From assembly GCA_032622095.1 (NCBI GenBank), contig CP136061.1, positions 251,855,582-251,919,581 of the forward strand: a DNA stretch of 64,000 nt. Direction: 5' to 3'. The first letter of the stretch is position 1. Every line of letters starts with the position of its first letter. The DNA is from Siphonodentalium dalli (lineage: Eukaryota; Mollusca; Scaphopoda; Gadilida; Siphonodentaliidae). The position numbers were made by a program, and so were the translations under genes. Below, piece after piece: positions 47,023-57,794 of this stretch. A model generated the notes under the pieces. That model had not been told where the DNA came from. It made no database searches and saw nothing but the letters and a program-made list of their open reading frames with translations.

Positions 47023-47763
47023 CAAAGTGTTAACAAACATGTTATCTGTTCCTATGGATAATAAAAAACGTCACGCGGTGGGCTGTATGTATATATACAT
47101 ATAAACACAGATGATTCACTTACCCGGCAAAGATAATATATTTGCAGATTATATATCAAGACCTGCTGGTGGTGAAAATACTGGTATGTCGGAAGTACCA
47201 GAGCAATCAAATGTGACAGGACCTGAACATGACGTACCAATGGATGTTGACATAATTTAATTGATACATCAAAATTAATAACAAAACAATATGCAAATTG
47301 TCGTATAGACAAAATTCTACATCAATAACAGGAATCCATTCAATTGGAGAGTTTTGACATCAAAGCAGAGCAAGCAAATTACATGGTAGCTATTTAATTT
47401 CACAAACGCCGAAACAAAGAGCCCACAAATATATTGTAACAAATGATGTTCTTTATTTCATCCGTAATCACGATGAAGATCCAGATATACGTCTATTTAT
47501 TCCCGCAAATATTCGACTCAAACAACACCACGACCTAGCCGGCCATTTTTCAGCAGTTAAAACTTTTGCAACTGCAAAAATTAAATATTATTGACCAAAT
47601 ATATATACATAATTATTGTGAAGCTTGTACGATTTATAAGATGGGAAATTTATCACAGAAAAAAGCTCCAATACAGGATATGGATAGACCACCATTTCCT
47701 TTTGCGACCATAAGTGCCGATATACAAGGACTTTTTGAACAGATACATAGAATAAAGCATTAA
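47023..47763 (+). pseudogene. Ty3/gypsy RNase H end and integrase zinc-binding domain
   Basis: The pol sequence resumes with VLTNMLSVPMDN-like sequence and IHLPGKDNIFADYISRP (about 47110-47160), the conserved end of RNase H. In later frames ILYF-like sequence leads to RLKQHHDLAGHFSAVKTFAT and YEACTIYK-like residues. The integrase HHCC zinc finger is visible as H-x4-H (HDLAGH) and C-E-A-C, followed by PFATISADIQG near 47690-47740. The catalytic core and 3' LTR are missing or unrecognisable after 47763. Together with 36006-40767 this is one element split by the insertion. Confidence 0.82.
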
Positions 47764-47994
47764 AATTATGTATTACACTCCTTTGCGCGATTTCCATTGA
47801 AAACGCCGTTAATTAAAAATGGTAATGTCACCAGTGAATTATACCATTTCTCGTTACATCATTGACGTTACGTTGCTTACTGATCATGACTGAAATTTCG
47901 TATGTTAATATTTCTCCACATCGGGACTTTCATCAATTAATTATGTGTGTCTTAATCATATTTGGCGAACCAAATTGATGCAGAAGTGTAATAA

Positions 47995-48168
47995 ATAGAG
48001 TAACCAATTAGTTCCGAGAATTACTTTAAATAATTCACGAGAGGCGAGAGACGTTTAGGTAATAACACTTATGCGCTAACGCGCACTTGTTTCTTACCGA
48101 CGTCTCTCGCCTCTCGTGAATTATTTAACGTAATTCTCGGAACCAATTGATTACTCTCTATATTTACC
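47995..48168. mobile_element. Palindromic MITE
   Basis: Arms containing GTTCCGAGAATTAC, AAATAATTCACGAGAGGCGA and GAGACGT are mirrored by ACGTCTCTCGCCTCTCGTGA, ATTATTTAACGTAATTCTCG and GAAC, with outer GAGTAACCAATT / AATTGATTACTC also pairing. It has no coding capacity. Confidence 0.88.
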
Positions 48169-48500
48169 ATTCTGTTCATGTTTTGATCCCAATAAAACAT
48201 TTTGAAAAAACAAACAAACATCAATTCCAAACCAAGTCGATTCTACAATTTAAAAATGATAACGTCTGAAGTCCGCACAGTTGTAAATAAATACTTCCTT
48301 ATTGGTGGTACGAATTAATCGCAATAAAAGCAAATAACAATAACACCGACAAGGTGAGCCACTTCTTATACTACATGCATAAGAATGACTGTTGTGATGT
48401 CATTTGGAAATACAATTTATGAGAATATGTGTACAATTTTTAGTAAGACTATTCTATATTCCCACAAAATGTCCACATCAGAGGGTTTCGCATCACTTTA
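48169..48500. other. No recognised gene
   Basis: AT-rich unique sequence. Nothing specific was recognised. Confidence 0.4.
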
Positions 48501-48519
48501 ACATGGGCAACGACGTGTG

Positions 48520-49430
48520 ATCCTGCTAAAATCATATATAAAACTGGTATAGGCATAAAATTTGGTAAAACTGGTATAAGCATACAAAAGCCCATTATAA
48601 TCATACCTAGACCCGGATGTATATATCCTACATACACCCAGTATTATAATATATAAATCCAGTATAATCATATGCAAACCATGTATACTCATATATCAAC
48701 CTAGTATGGTCCTATCTCACCCGGCATTAGCTATATAAGCCCGATATAATACTATTTATAAACCTGGTATAATAATATATAAAACCGGTATAGTCACGGG
48801 GGGAGAACTGCGACGTGAGGATCGGTGGCATTCCGATAAAGAGACGGTGGAAATCCGATAAACGAGACGGTTCGCTTTCGGCGACAAACGAGATTTTCTT
48901 CGTATTTGGGCATTCAAACGGAATTGCCGTGACAAATCAGGTTTCATGTCATCATATAGTTATTTTAGTTACTAATCAAAATCTAGGCGCTACAGTGAGT
49001 AAAACCAATAGAATCGCCATCTAAAAGTCACGCGACGGTTCGTTTTCCGATAAAAAACGAACCGTCGCGTGTCTTTTATCGGAAAACGAACCGTCGCGTG
49101 ACTTTTAAATGGCTATTCTCTTGGTTTTAGTCACTGTAGCGTCTAGATTTTAATGGATATTAGTAACTTAAATAACGATATGATGATATGAAACCTGATT
49201 TGTCACGGCAATTCCGTTTGAATGCCCAAACACGAAGAAAATCTCGTTTGTCGCCGAAAGCGAACCGTCTCGTTTATCGGATTTCCACCGTCTCTTTATC
49301 GGAATTCCACCGTCTCTTTATCGGAATGCCACCGATCCTCACGTCGCAGTTCTCCCCCCGTGATAGTCATATAAAACACAGTGTGATCCTATATAAACCA
49401 GGTATAATCCAATATAAACCATGTTGGTGA
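48520..49430. repeat. Degenerate short tandem repeat (TATAA-ACC-GTATAAT type)
   Basis: Loose units such as ATAAAACTGGTATAG, AAACCTGGTATAATAATAT and AACCAGGTATAATCCAATAT cover 48520-48796 and resume at 49364-49425. The palindromic element between them interrupts the array. Confidence 0.75.
48797..49363. mobile_element. Full palindromic element with ATAGT target duplication
   Basis: About 567 bp, almost perfectly palindromic. The ends CACGGGGGGAGAACTGCGAC and GTCGCAGTTCTCCCCCCGTG are flanked by ATAGT on both sides. The centre (about 49025-49110) holds a threefold alternation of CGACGGTTCGTTTTCCGAT and its complement. Open frames in it (48815-49024, 49188-49430) are mirror shadows. A related half copy is at 63099-63450. 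Confidence 0.9.
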
Positions 49431-50930
49431 ATACGAGTCGGAAGTGAGTCAGTCTAGATAACACTACTTATCAATAGTGGATTGGCATCACATTAGTGTT
49501 AATATAGTAGTATTACTCACCTACACACTTGTTGTGGGTAAAGATTCCCTGCAATGAAAGACAATTACAATGTTATATGCCACCTATCCAGTGGAAATAT
49601 GTTGATAGTTATTCTGTGCCGTGGCTAACAATATTTTATTTGTTTAGCTCGAAATCCGCTGCCCTTGGTTTAACAGCGCTAACATTGTTAACAAATAAAT
49701 AACAATAATTCTAAATAACTGAGACAGTTATTTAATTGCAGGTCACATCCATTTACAAAGTAACGGTCATGTCTACAGATGGACACCACGAGGAAACACA
49801 TTTATGGAACAATATGAAATTAAACCTAGCCGGGTGAGTCGGTGGAAGTGTCTATGAGAAACTTCAGTTCTACGGAATAACGTGCATGTCTGCTCAACAT
49901 ACGGAAATACGCACATAATTGACCTATAATGTGAAATAGTATTAATGTGATTATTTATTTCTGAAATAAACAGATACATGAAATGAACTCTTACCCGTCA
50001 TTTTGTTTTATGATGCCACAATGAAGACACATGTTAAAGAGTGTACGCCTGACCAGTCGTGAGTTGGCTTATTTGTTTCAAAGTCCGCACATAATCTGCT
50101 TAGAGTCGTCTCATTGTGGGTCGATAACTAACAAATTTTCATATCCAGCACATTATCGACTCAAAATAACACGTTTTATTATAAGCAGATAATGTGCTGC
50201 ATTTTGGGAGAACATGCAGGTCTGTTGATAAATAAATTTCTAGGTCAATACAATATTGAAAATAAAGCATTGGTTTTGTGAGCCCCTATTTATTAAATAA
50301 CAATGTTAGCGCAGATAAAGCAAGAAGAGAGAATGTCAGGCTACAAACCTTGTTAACGTTGCCACGTTCTAACGTTTAACGGGCATCCCCTGGTAACGTA
50401 TATCATTGTTAGGTTAGGGAGTAAATACAACGATACGTTTGGGAACAGAGAGGCTTCACAAACTCGCAGTTGCGATTATATTTAGTTCACTACGTCACCA
50501 CGGTATGTGCGTAGTCTATGTGTAACAACAAGTATCATGAATTGAACGACTCAATACAGATTATTAAAAACGAGGTGTATAATAAAATGATCATGCAAAG
50601 CGAAAATCTCACTGGGAACTATTAGCCATGCGCTGTCGAGTCTCAGGAAACCGATCATAGTTCCGCCTCAAGAAAATTGTGGTCTCATAATTCGGTGGGG
50701 GGGGGTCACCGGCTCCTGTGGTGCCAAAACTATTATCAGATCGTACATTACCTTTGCCATAATGGCATAAAACACACAACACACATTTGATTGGTTGGAA
50801 TTCTAGTGAAATTCTTAGGGATATTTTTGTCGTTCATATTAGCACATTGGACAGTGGAGCTAATAGTGAGTTTCGTCTACGCAAGTAGGGATACTACTAC
50901 ATCGGCCGGTTTCGATATGCAATAATATAA
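49431..50930. other. Intergenic, no recognised gene
   Basis: AT-rich sequence. A GATAATGTGCTG-like motif recurs inverted near 50145-50200. A G9 run lies at about 50696-50705. No coding region or RNA gene was recognised. Confidence 0.5.
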
Positions 50931-50932
50931 AG

Positions 50933-51062
50933 TTATTATACAATGTTGTGTACAATATGTGTTTTTCTTGTACTCGTCCAGTGTCGAGTCCAATATGACT
51001 TTTCACCACAACCTGGATGAGTACAAGAAAAACGCATACTGTACACAACATTGTATAATGAC
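50933..51062. repeat. Inverted repeat (hairpin)
   Basis: TATTATACAATGTTGTGTAC, AATATGTGTTTTTCTTGTAC and TCGTCCAG are mirrored by CTGGATGAGTACAAGAAAAA, CGCATACTGTACACAACATT and GTATAAT, with a loop of about 35 bp. Confidence 0.85.
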
Positions 51063-51489
51063 ATTTTTATTATCCATATATGTTTATCCAAATTTTGGGA
51101 ATACAACTTTTGTGGTTATTTTTCGTATTTGTCGGCACTTAATCCTTGGCTTCGGTGGTAACAAATATTTGATTCGAGTCGAGGAAACCACTCATCAAAG
51201 CTCAGAGTGATCAGATATCGATGTTTGGAATCTATTATTTTTAATTTTTTCAGTGACCCAGTAAACAGTCGACGAGAAGAGTTTCTCTGACCAAATTGCG
51301 GATGAAGATGGATAACTCTAAAATCAAGTGGTATTTTTGTCAGATATTTGACAAGCCGGCAAAATTTCGTTCAACAAAATGTTGATAAATATCAGGTTTT
51401 GAGCAATTTTATACTATAGTTGACTGTGGTTAGCATATTTTTTGAGCAATTAATCGATTCTGATAACTGAAGCGGCATTTAAAAACAGT

Positions 51490-51735
51490 TGTATATATAC
51501 GAGATATAGCACAGTAGCTATGCTATATGTATTGCCTCCAAAACACGCCGAGCCGAGCTGGCCCTTAGAACGTGCTTGGGACTATACAACACACCAGGTG
51601 CCTATTTTTAGAAGCAAATTTGATATTTGAGACAGTGCAAATTTTATTTTTTTTGGATTGGGTGGGATTCGAACCCCAGCTCGGCATGTTTCGGAGGCAA
51701 TAAATATAACATAGCTACTGTGCTATATCTCCTAT
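51490..51735 (-). mobile_element. tRNA-derived SINE, inverted partial copy
   Basis: On the minus strand a B box GGTTCGAATCC lies at 51665-51675. It is followed on that strand by CAATCCAAAAAA and the SINE body shared with the other copies (GAGACAGTGCAA, AGGTGCCTATTTTTAGAAGC). The outer ends carry inverted CACAGTAGCTATG / CATAGCTACTGTG. The tRNA-like head before the B box is missing. Confidence 0.75.
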
Positions 51736-51760
51736 ATATATATATATATATATATATATA

Positions 51761-52100
51761 CTATAGAGACCTTAAAATGTGCATATAGTGTCCTAAGTGC
51801 GACGTCAGAATACAGCGGCCATTTGAGCTTCCTTTTGTGGGGTTGTTTCGGTGGCCGTGTGCTATTGACGTCGGACTTTGAGTCGCAAGGCGCGCTCGCC
51901 GTCATGGGCCGGGGTTCGAATCCCACCCAATAAAAAAACAGAAAACAAAAAACAATTTGCACTGTCTCAAAAATCAAATTTGCTTCTAAAAATAGGCACC
52001 TGGTGTGTTGTATAGTCCCAAGCATGTTCTAAGGCCCAGCTCGGCTCGGCATGTTTCGGAGGCAATAAATATAACATAGCTACTGTGCTATATCTCCTAT
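51761..52100 (+). mobile_element. tRNA-derived SINE, copy 2
   Basis: The head is tRNA-like, with an A-box-like TGGCCGTGTGC near 51851, ACTTTGAGTCG in the anticodon-loop position and a perfect B box GGTTCGAATCC at 51913-51923. It is followed by an A-rich linker and a body ending GGAGGCAATAAATATAACAT. RNA polymerase III would transcribe such an element from its internal promoter. A (TA)n run at 51733-51760 precedes it. Confidence 0.8.
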
Positions 52101-52105
52101 ATATA

Positions 52106-52337
52106 CTATAGCGACCTTAAAATGTGCACATAGTGTCCTAAGTGCGACATCAGAATACAGCGTCCATTTGAGCTTCCTTTTTTGGGGTTGCTTCGGTTGC
52201 CGTGTGGCATTGACGTCGGACTTTGAGTCGCAAGGCGCGCTCGCCGTCATGGGCCGGGGTTCGAATCCCAACCAATAAAAAAAACGAAAACAAAAAAACA
52301 ATTTCCACTGTCTCAAAAATCAAATTTACTTCTAAAA
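52106..52337 (+). mobile_element. tRNA-derived SINE, copy 3
   Basis: Direct repeat of copy 2, with its B box at 52258-52268 and the same head and A-rich linker. The body is shorter, ending in AAATCAAATTTACTTC. Copies 2 and 3 form a tandem pair of about 345-bp period. Confidence 0.8.
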
Positions 52338-52390
52338 AAATTGTTGTTGTTGGAATCTGATTATATGGGGAACATCGAATCGGATTGAGT

Positions 52391-53985
52391 ACCTTTAAGT
52401 CTGTTCTTGTTTACTGTTGACAGAAAGGGGTCATTCATTAAGTTAATAAGTCGACTTGTGTGTGAGCATGAAAAATATAACACTGCGTGTTGAGTAAAGA
52501 GCATCAGGCGCAAGACATTCGGGTATATATATCCTTGAAAGATCGACTGCGACGCTGGTAGATCGTGTATATCTTGGTAGCAGGCGATATGGCTAGCCAT
52601 GGGATGGTAATTATGACGACCAATTGCCACACGACCAATTACCACCAAACTACACCATAATAAATTGTCGCACCTACTATGCTATCACTACTGTGGTACG
52701 TGTGTCAGCAGTCAGTGTCTCATACTGCCTCAGTCATTCGTCTAGTTTATATCCAACTCCTGAGAGCTACACGCATTACATGTAAATCATTTGAAAATAA
52801 ATGAAAAATGGGACATCTGCATGTCAACAATATAGTATGGACCCACCAGAATGACACCCAAATATATGGCGCGGATCGCACCGGACAAGCCATTAACAAT
52901 GTGAAGGTGAATATAATATATAATAGATGACATCCCTATGCATAATTTATGGAAATTTCACAATAATTCCTCCATGGCGCCCAGACAGAGAGACGGTGTA
53001 CTGATAGTTGTCGACTGCTTGGTATGTATGCCGCTTCATATTAAGTGTTAATTTAGATAACACTCACTATGAAGCGTCAAACAGACCCAAGCAGGCGACG
53101 ATTAGTTCCCTTCAGACCTGAATAATATGGTGCCCGACATTTGCAGAATGACTCAAAGAGGTCCTCAGAGGGTAAATTTACACAACGGGCTAGCGTCAAA
53201 ATTCATCATCTGGGGACCTGAATCTTCATGTCCTCATCTGCTATGCCATGGGAAACCTAAACACATATTTAAGTTACCACGTGGTGAAAATGGTGTTGTG
53301 TACCGTGTGCGAACCTCGAATATGCACTGTGTCATATGACAAAACGGAAACTAAACTAAAAACGAAACTAAAGCTTTATCAAGAAGTTTCTAAGGAAATT
53401 AAAAAGATGATAACACAGATACTTTCAAGAGGAGATGAGTCATAAGCAGATTTAGGTCCCCAGAGGGTGAACTAAATTTTACTTATGCCAGCCCGCTTAC
53501 GATCACATATAATTATTACAATGTCACGTTAGCAATACGGTTGGAGGCAGCCACCACTGGGAATAAATATCTACCATTTATACTGTTGCCTGTGATCTAA
53601 TAACCATTCCACTGTTTGGGTTAGTATTAAACTATTAGAAAATGCTAAACAGTACTACAAACATCATAGATGAGTCGTTATCCCATAGGAAATGTTCAGT
53701 TAAGAAGTTAAACAAACGGCCGTTTATCACCAAAACCATTATCACCTTATCGTCCATCCAAATGAACAATAGACCATCCAGTTTTACAACGTTAAAACTA
53801 AATGGGAGAATCCAAGAGAAATTGTTAAAAGAACAGGCTATACAGTTGTGTATCGTGTTATTTGGATTTACTTACTAATTTGAATCCTAAAATTTACCTA
53901 GGAAAAAACATTTTGTATGATGGGGCAGTAGGTAATCAAGGAGTGTAAAAATATTTTTTTCTGCCATGTGTCTGTGGAGACGGCA
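52391..53985. other. Intergenic, no recognised gene
   Basis: No recognised coding region. An imperfect inverted repeat lies at about 53010-53095 (CGACTGCTTGG with CCAAGCAGGCG, and GCTTCATA with TATGAAGC). A TCCTCAGAGGGTAAATTTAC segment (53164) is echoed at 53457 as CCCCAGAGGGTGAACTAAATTTTAC. Confidence 0.5.
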
Positions 53986-53989
53986 ATCG

Positions 53990-54463
53990 GAATTTAGTTT
54001 AACTCAGGGTATGTTGTAAAGTGTGGTTGACAGCTCGAAGTATGAATTTAGTTTAACTCAGGGTATGTTGTAAAGTGTGGTTGACAGCTCGAGTCTGAAT
54101 TTAGTTTAACTCAGGGTATGTTGTAAAGTGTGGTTGACAGCTCGAATCTGAATTTAGTTTAACTCAGGGTATGTTGTAAAGTGTGGTTGACAGCTCGAAT
54201 CTGAATTTAGTTTAACTCAGGGTATGTTGTAAAGTGTGGTTGACAGCTCGAATCTGAATTTAGTTTAACTCAGGGTATGTTGTAAAGTGTGGTTGACAGC
54301 TCGAATCTGAATTTAGTTTAACTCAGGGTATGTTGTAAAGTGTGGTTGACAGATCGAATCTAAATTTAGTTTAATTCAGGGTATGTTGTAAAGTGTGGTT
54401 GACAGCTCGAATCTGAATTTAGTTTAACTCAGGGTATGTTGCAAAGTGTGGTTGACAGCTCGA
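53990..54463. repeat. 53-bp tandem repeat, about 9 copies
   Basis: The unit GAATTTAGTTTAACTCAGGG, TATGTTGTAAAGTGTGGTTG, ACAGCTCGAATCT is repeated with only a few substitutions, so the array is young. A period not divisible by three leaves no long frame. Confidence 0.97.
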
Positions 54464-55000
54464 AGTCTGCAATCGTTATAGTGAATGGCTTTCTCGGTTT
54501 TGAGTATTTAAAATTAGAATTAGACAATTCAACTGGCTGGCTAACAAAGCATATATATGGAAAAAAGATATACTCACCCATAGGTAACATAGGATTGGCG
54601 TCCGTTTAAACCATCCGACCTGTTGAATTTAGATACATATATTTAGTCTCAAATAGTAACAAATTTGTGTCACGATCGAGTTCAGGTGAGCCAAACATCA
54701 AATATTTGATAGTTGCAATGCTGATATTGGCTCTATGATATGTTAAATAGTCCATATGAGAGTATGTCACCCCTCTTTTTTTGTAAGTGGAGCCAGGCTA
54801 TGTTCATGAGGTACGCGGGATTCACATTCCCATCTGTTAACTGTTACTCTGGATTCATATACTAAATTTAACCGGTTTTCAAGATTGAACACAAAGGCTG
54901 GTACCCAGCGTTTAAAGCAGAACATTTACATATCTTGATTATTATCTTGCCGAAATAACATTATTATTGTGATGTATTTAAGAAATAAATAGAAATCAAG
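54464..55000. other. Intergenic, no recognised gene
   Basis: AT-rich sequence in which I see no gene or repeat family. Confidence 0.5.
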
Positions 55001-55004
55001 TACC

Positions 55005-55094
55005 GTATAGTAGAACTTGACCACAAATAAACTAATTGTAGGACAACGCGAAGCGGAGTCCTACAATCAGTTTCTGATGTCAAATTCTACTATA
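55005..55094. repeat. Short hairpin (MITE-like)
   Basis: GTATAGTAGAACTTGACC, AATAAACTAATTGTAGGAC and CGCGAAGCG in the loop, mirrored by GTCCTACAATCAGTTTCTG and GTCAAATTCTACTATAC. Confidence 0.8.
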
Positions 55095-55369
55095 CACGCC
55101 GATGCGCAGTGTATCTATTTCTTTTGTAATTCGACTGTATGTTTTGGTCGAAATTGTAGTGACATACGTTCAACCTGCTATATAATAGCCCAGTTTCTAG
55201 CTCTGCGTGGTATTATTTTCCACCAAACAATTCTTCTCTTGAAACTGTAACGTCAAGCATGGCGTCACTGTCGAACGGCACACCTTTTCGTTGCCTTTTT
55301 GGCAAAATAAATTCAGTTAAGATATATATATATATATTGTCTACACACACTTTACATATACAATAAATT

Positions 55370-55830
55370 TCACCAATGGTTATACATGTATAAATTAGAT
55401 GTGTATATAATATCTGAATTAGCAATTGCAGAGAGTATATAATTGTTGGATTCATTCACACGTTCCCAGAAACCAAAGAAAAACTTTCTCCTTAGCATAT
55501 CAAGTGTCATCACACAGTCAAAAACAAACATTCCACTCGCACTACATCTTCTATCATAACCCATACACAGTCTATACGCGTCATTGTAGCATACTTTCAG
55601 TTTAGTTAAAGTTTTTCTTTTGAATAACACCCACAGATGAGAGCAATGTAGTGGGGTGATGTATCGTTGAAAGAGGAACGATTTCACCTGCTGTGAGCAT
55701 TTAGAAAACCTCCTCATTAAAGTGTTCACTCTCAAACAAACTGCCCGATATTGACGTTCAATATCACCATCGTCAGATAAATCACGAGAGGTACTACGGT
55801 CTGCAACCGTATCATCACGTTGAGTGACAA
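55370..55830 (-). pseudogene. CR1/jockey-like LINE, C-terminal fragment
   Basis: On the minus strand, DLSDDGDIERQYRAVCLRVN is followed by TLMRRFSKCSQQVKSFLFQR, then LKVCYNDAYRLCMGYDRRCS and SASGMFVFDCVMTLDMLRRK, and ends at MYNHW with a stop. This is the conserved region after the reverse transcriptase domain of CR1/jockey-type non-LTR elements. The polymerase and endonuclease parts are absent, as expected of a 5'-truncated insertion. Confidence 0.72.
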
Positions 55831-55873
55831 CGCTAAAATAACAAATTTAGCTCTTCCATGACTGGAGCTTCCT

Positions 55874-56075
55874 GAAATTTTGCGAAAACACTGCCAATTC
55901 TTCTCTTATATACCCCCTGGGAAGCCTCTCATATATAAGATAATGCATTGGCCTATAACAATATTTACCTTGATCTTGAAATCCAATGGATTATCTTATA
56001 TATGCTAGGCTCTCTAGGGGAGACTCACATATATAAGAGAATGCATTGGCAGTGTTTTCGCAAAATTGAATATTC
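55874..56075. repeat. Nested inverted repeat, first unit
   Basis: Outer arms AATTTTGCGAAAACACTGCC and GGCAGTGTTTTCGCAAAATT enclose two self-complementary blocks around AATGCATTGGC with TCTTATATA / TATATAAGA. Each block is itself a hairpin. Confidence 0.88.
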
Positions 56076-56289
56076 GCATATATTATAGATTGCAACAGTG
56101 CACATGGACTTTAGTGCTGCACCAGCGCAGCTCCTGTCATGAATGGATTAAACGATAATTACCTGATATTTAACAGACATACGTGGGTCGTATTGCTAAG
56201 ACATTTTCAGCAAGATACTGAAAACGAATATTGTGAATTATGTGGTAGCATATTCCAAAAAAGCGCCGACTGAAGTGAGTAATTTTAAC

Positions 56290-56705
56290 AAAAGTGTCTA
56301 CTAAAAATCCGGTCCTTTACCCAACAGAACGGCCCTGTGCCAATGCATTCTCTCATATATGCGAGTCGACCATAGGTCGCCTCGCATATATAAGAGAATG
56401 CATTGGCTTAACACATTAAAAATAATAAAATTGTTAAAGAATGTAAGAAAAAATGGTAAAAAGTGTTAAAAAAAGATTTTGTTTAGGCCAATGCATTATC
56501 TTATATATGCGAGGCGACCTATGGTCGACTCGCATATATAAGAGAATGCATTGGCACAGGGCATAACTGTAACCATCACAATGTGGTCAATGAGCCGGTT
56601 CCAATGATATCCATATTTGTATGGTTCTATTGAGACAGACCGAAGATATTTTAGGCTGTTGAAGCTTTATTTGGCCGGTTTTGGCCGGTTTGTTGGGTAA
56701 AGGGG
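56290..56705. repeat. Nested inverted repeat, second unit
   Basis: Two hairpins of about 70 bp (56338-56408 and 56483-56556) have the form CCAATGCATT, ATATATGCGAG(T/G)CGACC, loop, and its complement. They are also reverse complements of each other. Outer arms GCCCTGTG / CACAGGGC and CGGTCCTTTACCCAACA / TGTTGGGTAAAG enclose the pair. Confidence 0.88.
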
Positions 56706-57019
56706 TGCATGAAATTGAATTCCGCATAACATGCATGGTGTTCCGTCTCTTTGATCTGGTGAGATGGGGTGAAAAGCTATTGAAGATATGAATGTTTTAT
56801 TATAGTATAATAAGCATTGCGAAATAAGTGTATGCAATATTATATATATATATATACCGCATGCACTTCAATTTCATGGTTACGTTCAATAATTAATAAT
56901 GATGAATGAAACTACCCCATACTATGTGGCGAAACATTACTGCATATGTTGCATGCCCCCAAAATATATCTGTTTTGGCACGAATGTATTCTAAGCAGAT
57001 AAAAACGAACATTAAAGAC
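56706..57019. other. No recognised gene
   Basis: AT-rich sequence with a (TA)n run at 56841-56855. Nothing else is apparent. Confidence 0.4.
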
Positions 57020-57147
57020 GTAAATCATTGGGCTTAACATTGCAGTGACCGATAAATCATTGGGCTTTACATTGCAGTGACCGATACATCATTGGGCTTT
57101 ACAATGCAGTGACCGATAAATCATTGGGCTTTACATTGCAGTGACCG
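57020..57147. repeat. 32-bp tandem repeat, 4 copies
   Basis: The unit GATAAATCATTGGGCTTTAC, ATTGCAGTGACC is repeated with few changes. It lies downstream of the signal-peptide exon, in its first intron if that gene is real. Confidence 0.95.
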
Positions 57148-57378
57148 ATAAATCATTCAGATTGATATGTCGTAGTGATCTGTGTACCTTTAAAGATATT
57201 TAAAATCAGACTTGGATTGGATACCAAAGTAGATTTTAGCGCATTTTGGATGTTTTTCTGTATATTTTTGCATGATGTTATCCCAAAATCGCCTTATTAC
57301 AAATTTGTTCTAGGTTCACCCCAAATTTTTACTTCAACGACCATACTACGAGCTCAATGAATTACTATATGTACTCAC

Positions 57379-57504
57379 AGTTCTAACACTACGCTCAGTT
57401 CCAACACTACGCTCAGTTCCAACACTACGCTCGGATGTTTCTTCAGCTAGCACAATCTGGCAAAGTACGACAGCGACCAAAGCAGCAGCAAAAAGTTTCA
57501 GCAT
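57379..57504 (-). CDS. First coding exon of a secreted protein (signal peptide)
   Basis: The minus-strand ATG at 57504-57502 opens a 42-codon frame. It starts with a classic signal peptide (MLKLFAAALVAVVLCQIVLA, cleavage likely after the last A). Next comes EETSERSVGT, then two more copies of a six-residue unit ERSVGT / ERSVRT. A phase-0 GTGAGT donor follows at 57373-57378. The hydrophobic core, small residues at -1 and -3, and the canonical donor make a real exon likely. The 18-bp DNA repeat encodes the peptide repeat. No later exon was recognised within the window on the minus strand, so the mature protein is unknown. Secreted defence, mucus or matrix peptides often have such short first exons. 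Confidence 0.65.
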
Positions 57505-57602
57505 CTTGTCAGCACGTTATTCTCGAATCTTGTCAGCACGTTATTCTCGAATCTTGTCAGCACGTTATTCTCGAATCTTGTCAGCACGTTATTCTCGAAT
57601 CT
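57505..57602. repeat. 24-bp tandem repeat upstream of the signal-peptide ATG
   Basis: CTTGTCAGCACGTTATTCTC plus GAAT is repeated four times directly before the start codon of the minus-strand exon, so it would form its 5' untranslated region or promoter. A TATA-rich stretch lies at 57657-57684. Confidence 0.9.
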
Positions 57603-57794
57603 GCAAAATGACGATGTATGACACGTGCAGACAGTCAGTCCACATAAAATGATCCGATATATATATATGATTTTCATATATATACAAACATATTTACTTA
57701 ACCCATTATACCATTGTCACTATGTTGCTAAGAGTATTTCTCAAATGCATAGTAATTCCTAAAGCATTCCTAAAACAGTTGTAAACTGCTTCAA

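Larger units (their letters stand above)
51120..52390. repeat. Segment inverted relative to 58300-58710, split by SINEs
   Basis: 51120-51485 plus 52338-52390 together match the reverse complement of 58300-58710. Shared segments include ATTAATCGATTCTGATAACT, GTTGATAAATAACAGG-like sequence and ATATGGGGAACATCG. The SINE cluster at about 51490-52337 is missing from the 58-kb copy, so that copy shows the pre-insertion state. Neither copy encodes a protein I recognise. Confidence 0.8.

Noticed and set aside
51840-51935. A functional tRNA gene
   Set aside because: It has a perfect B box but no convincing acceptor stem. It is followed by an A-rich linker and a body repeated in tandem, so a tRNA-derived SINE fits better.
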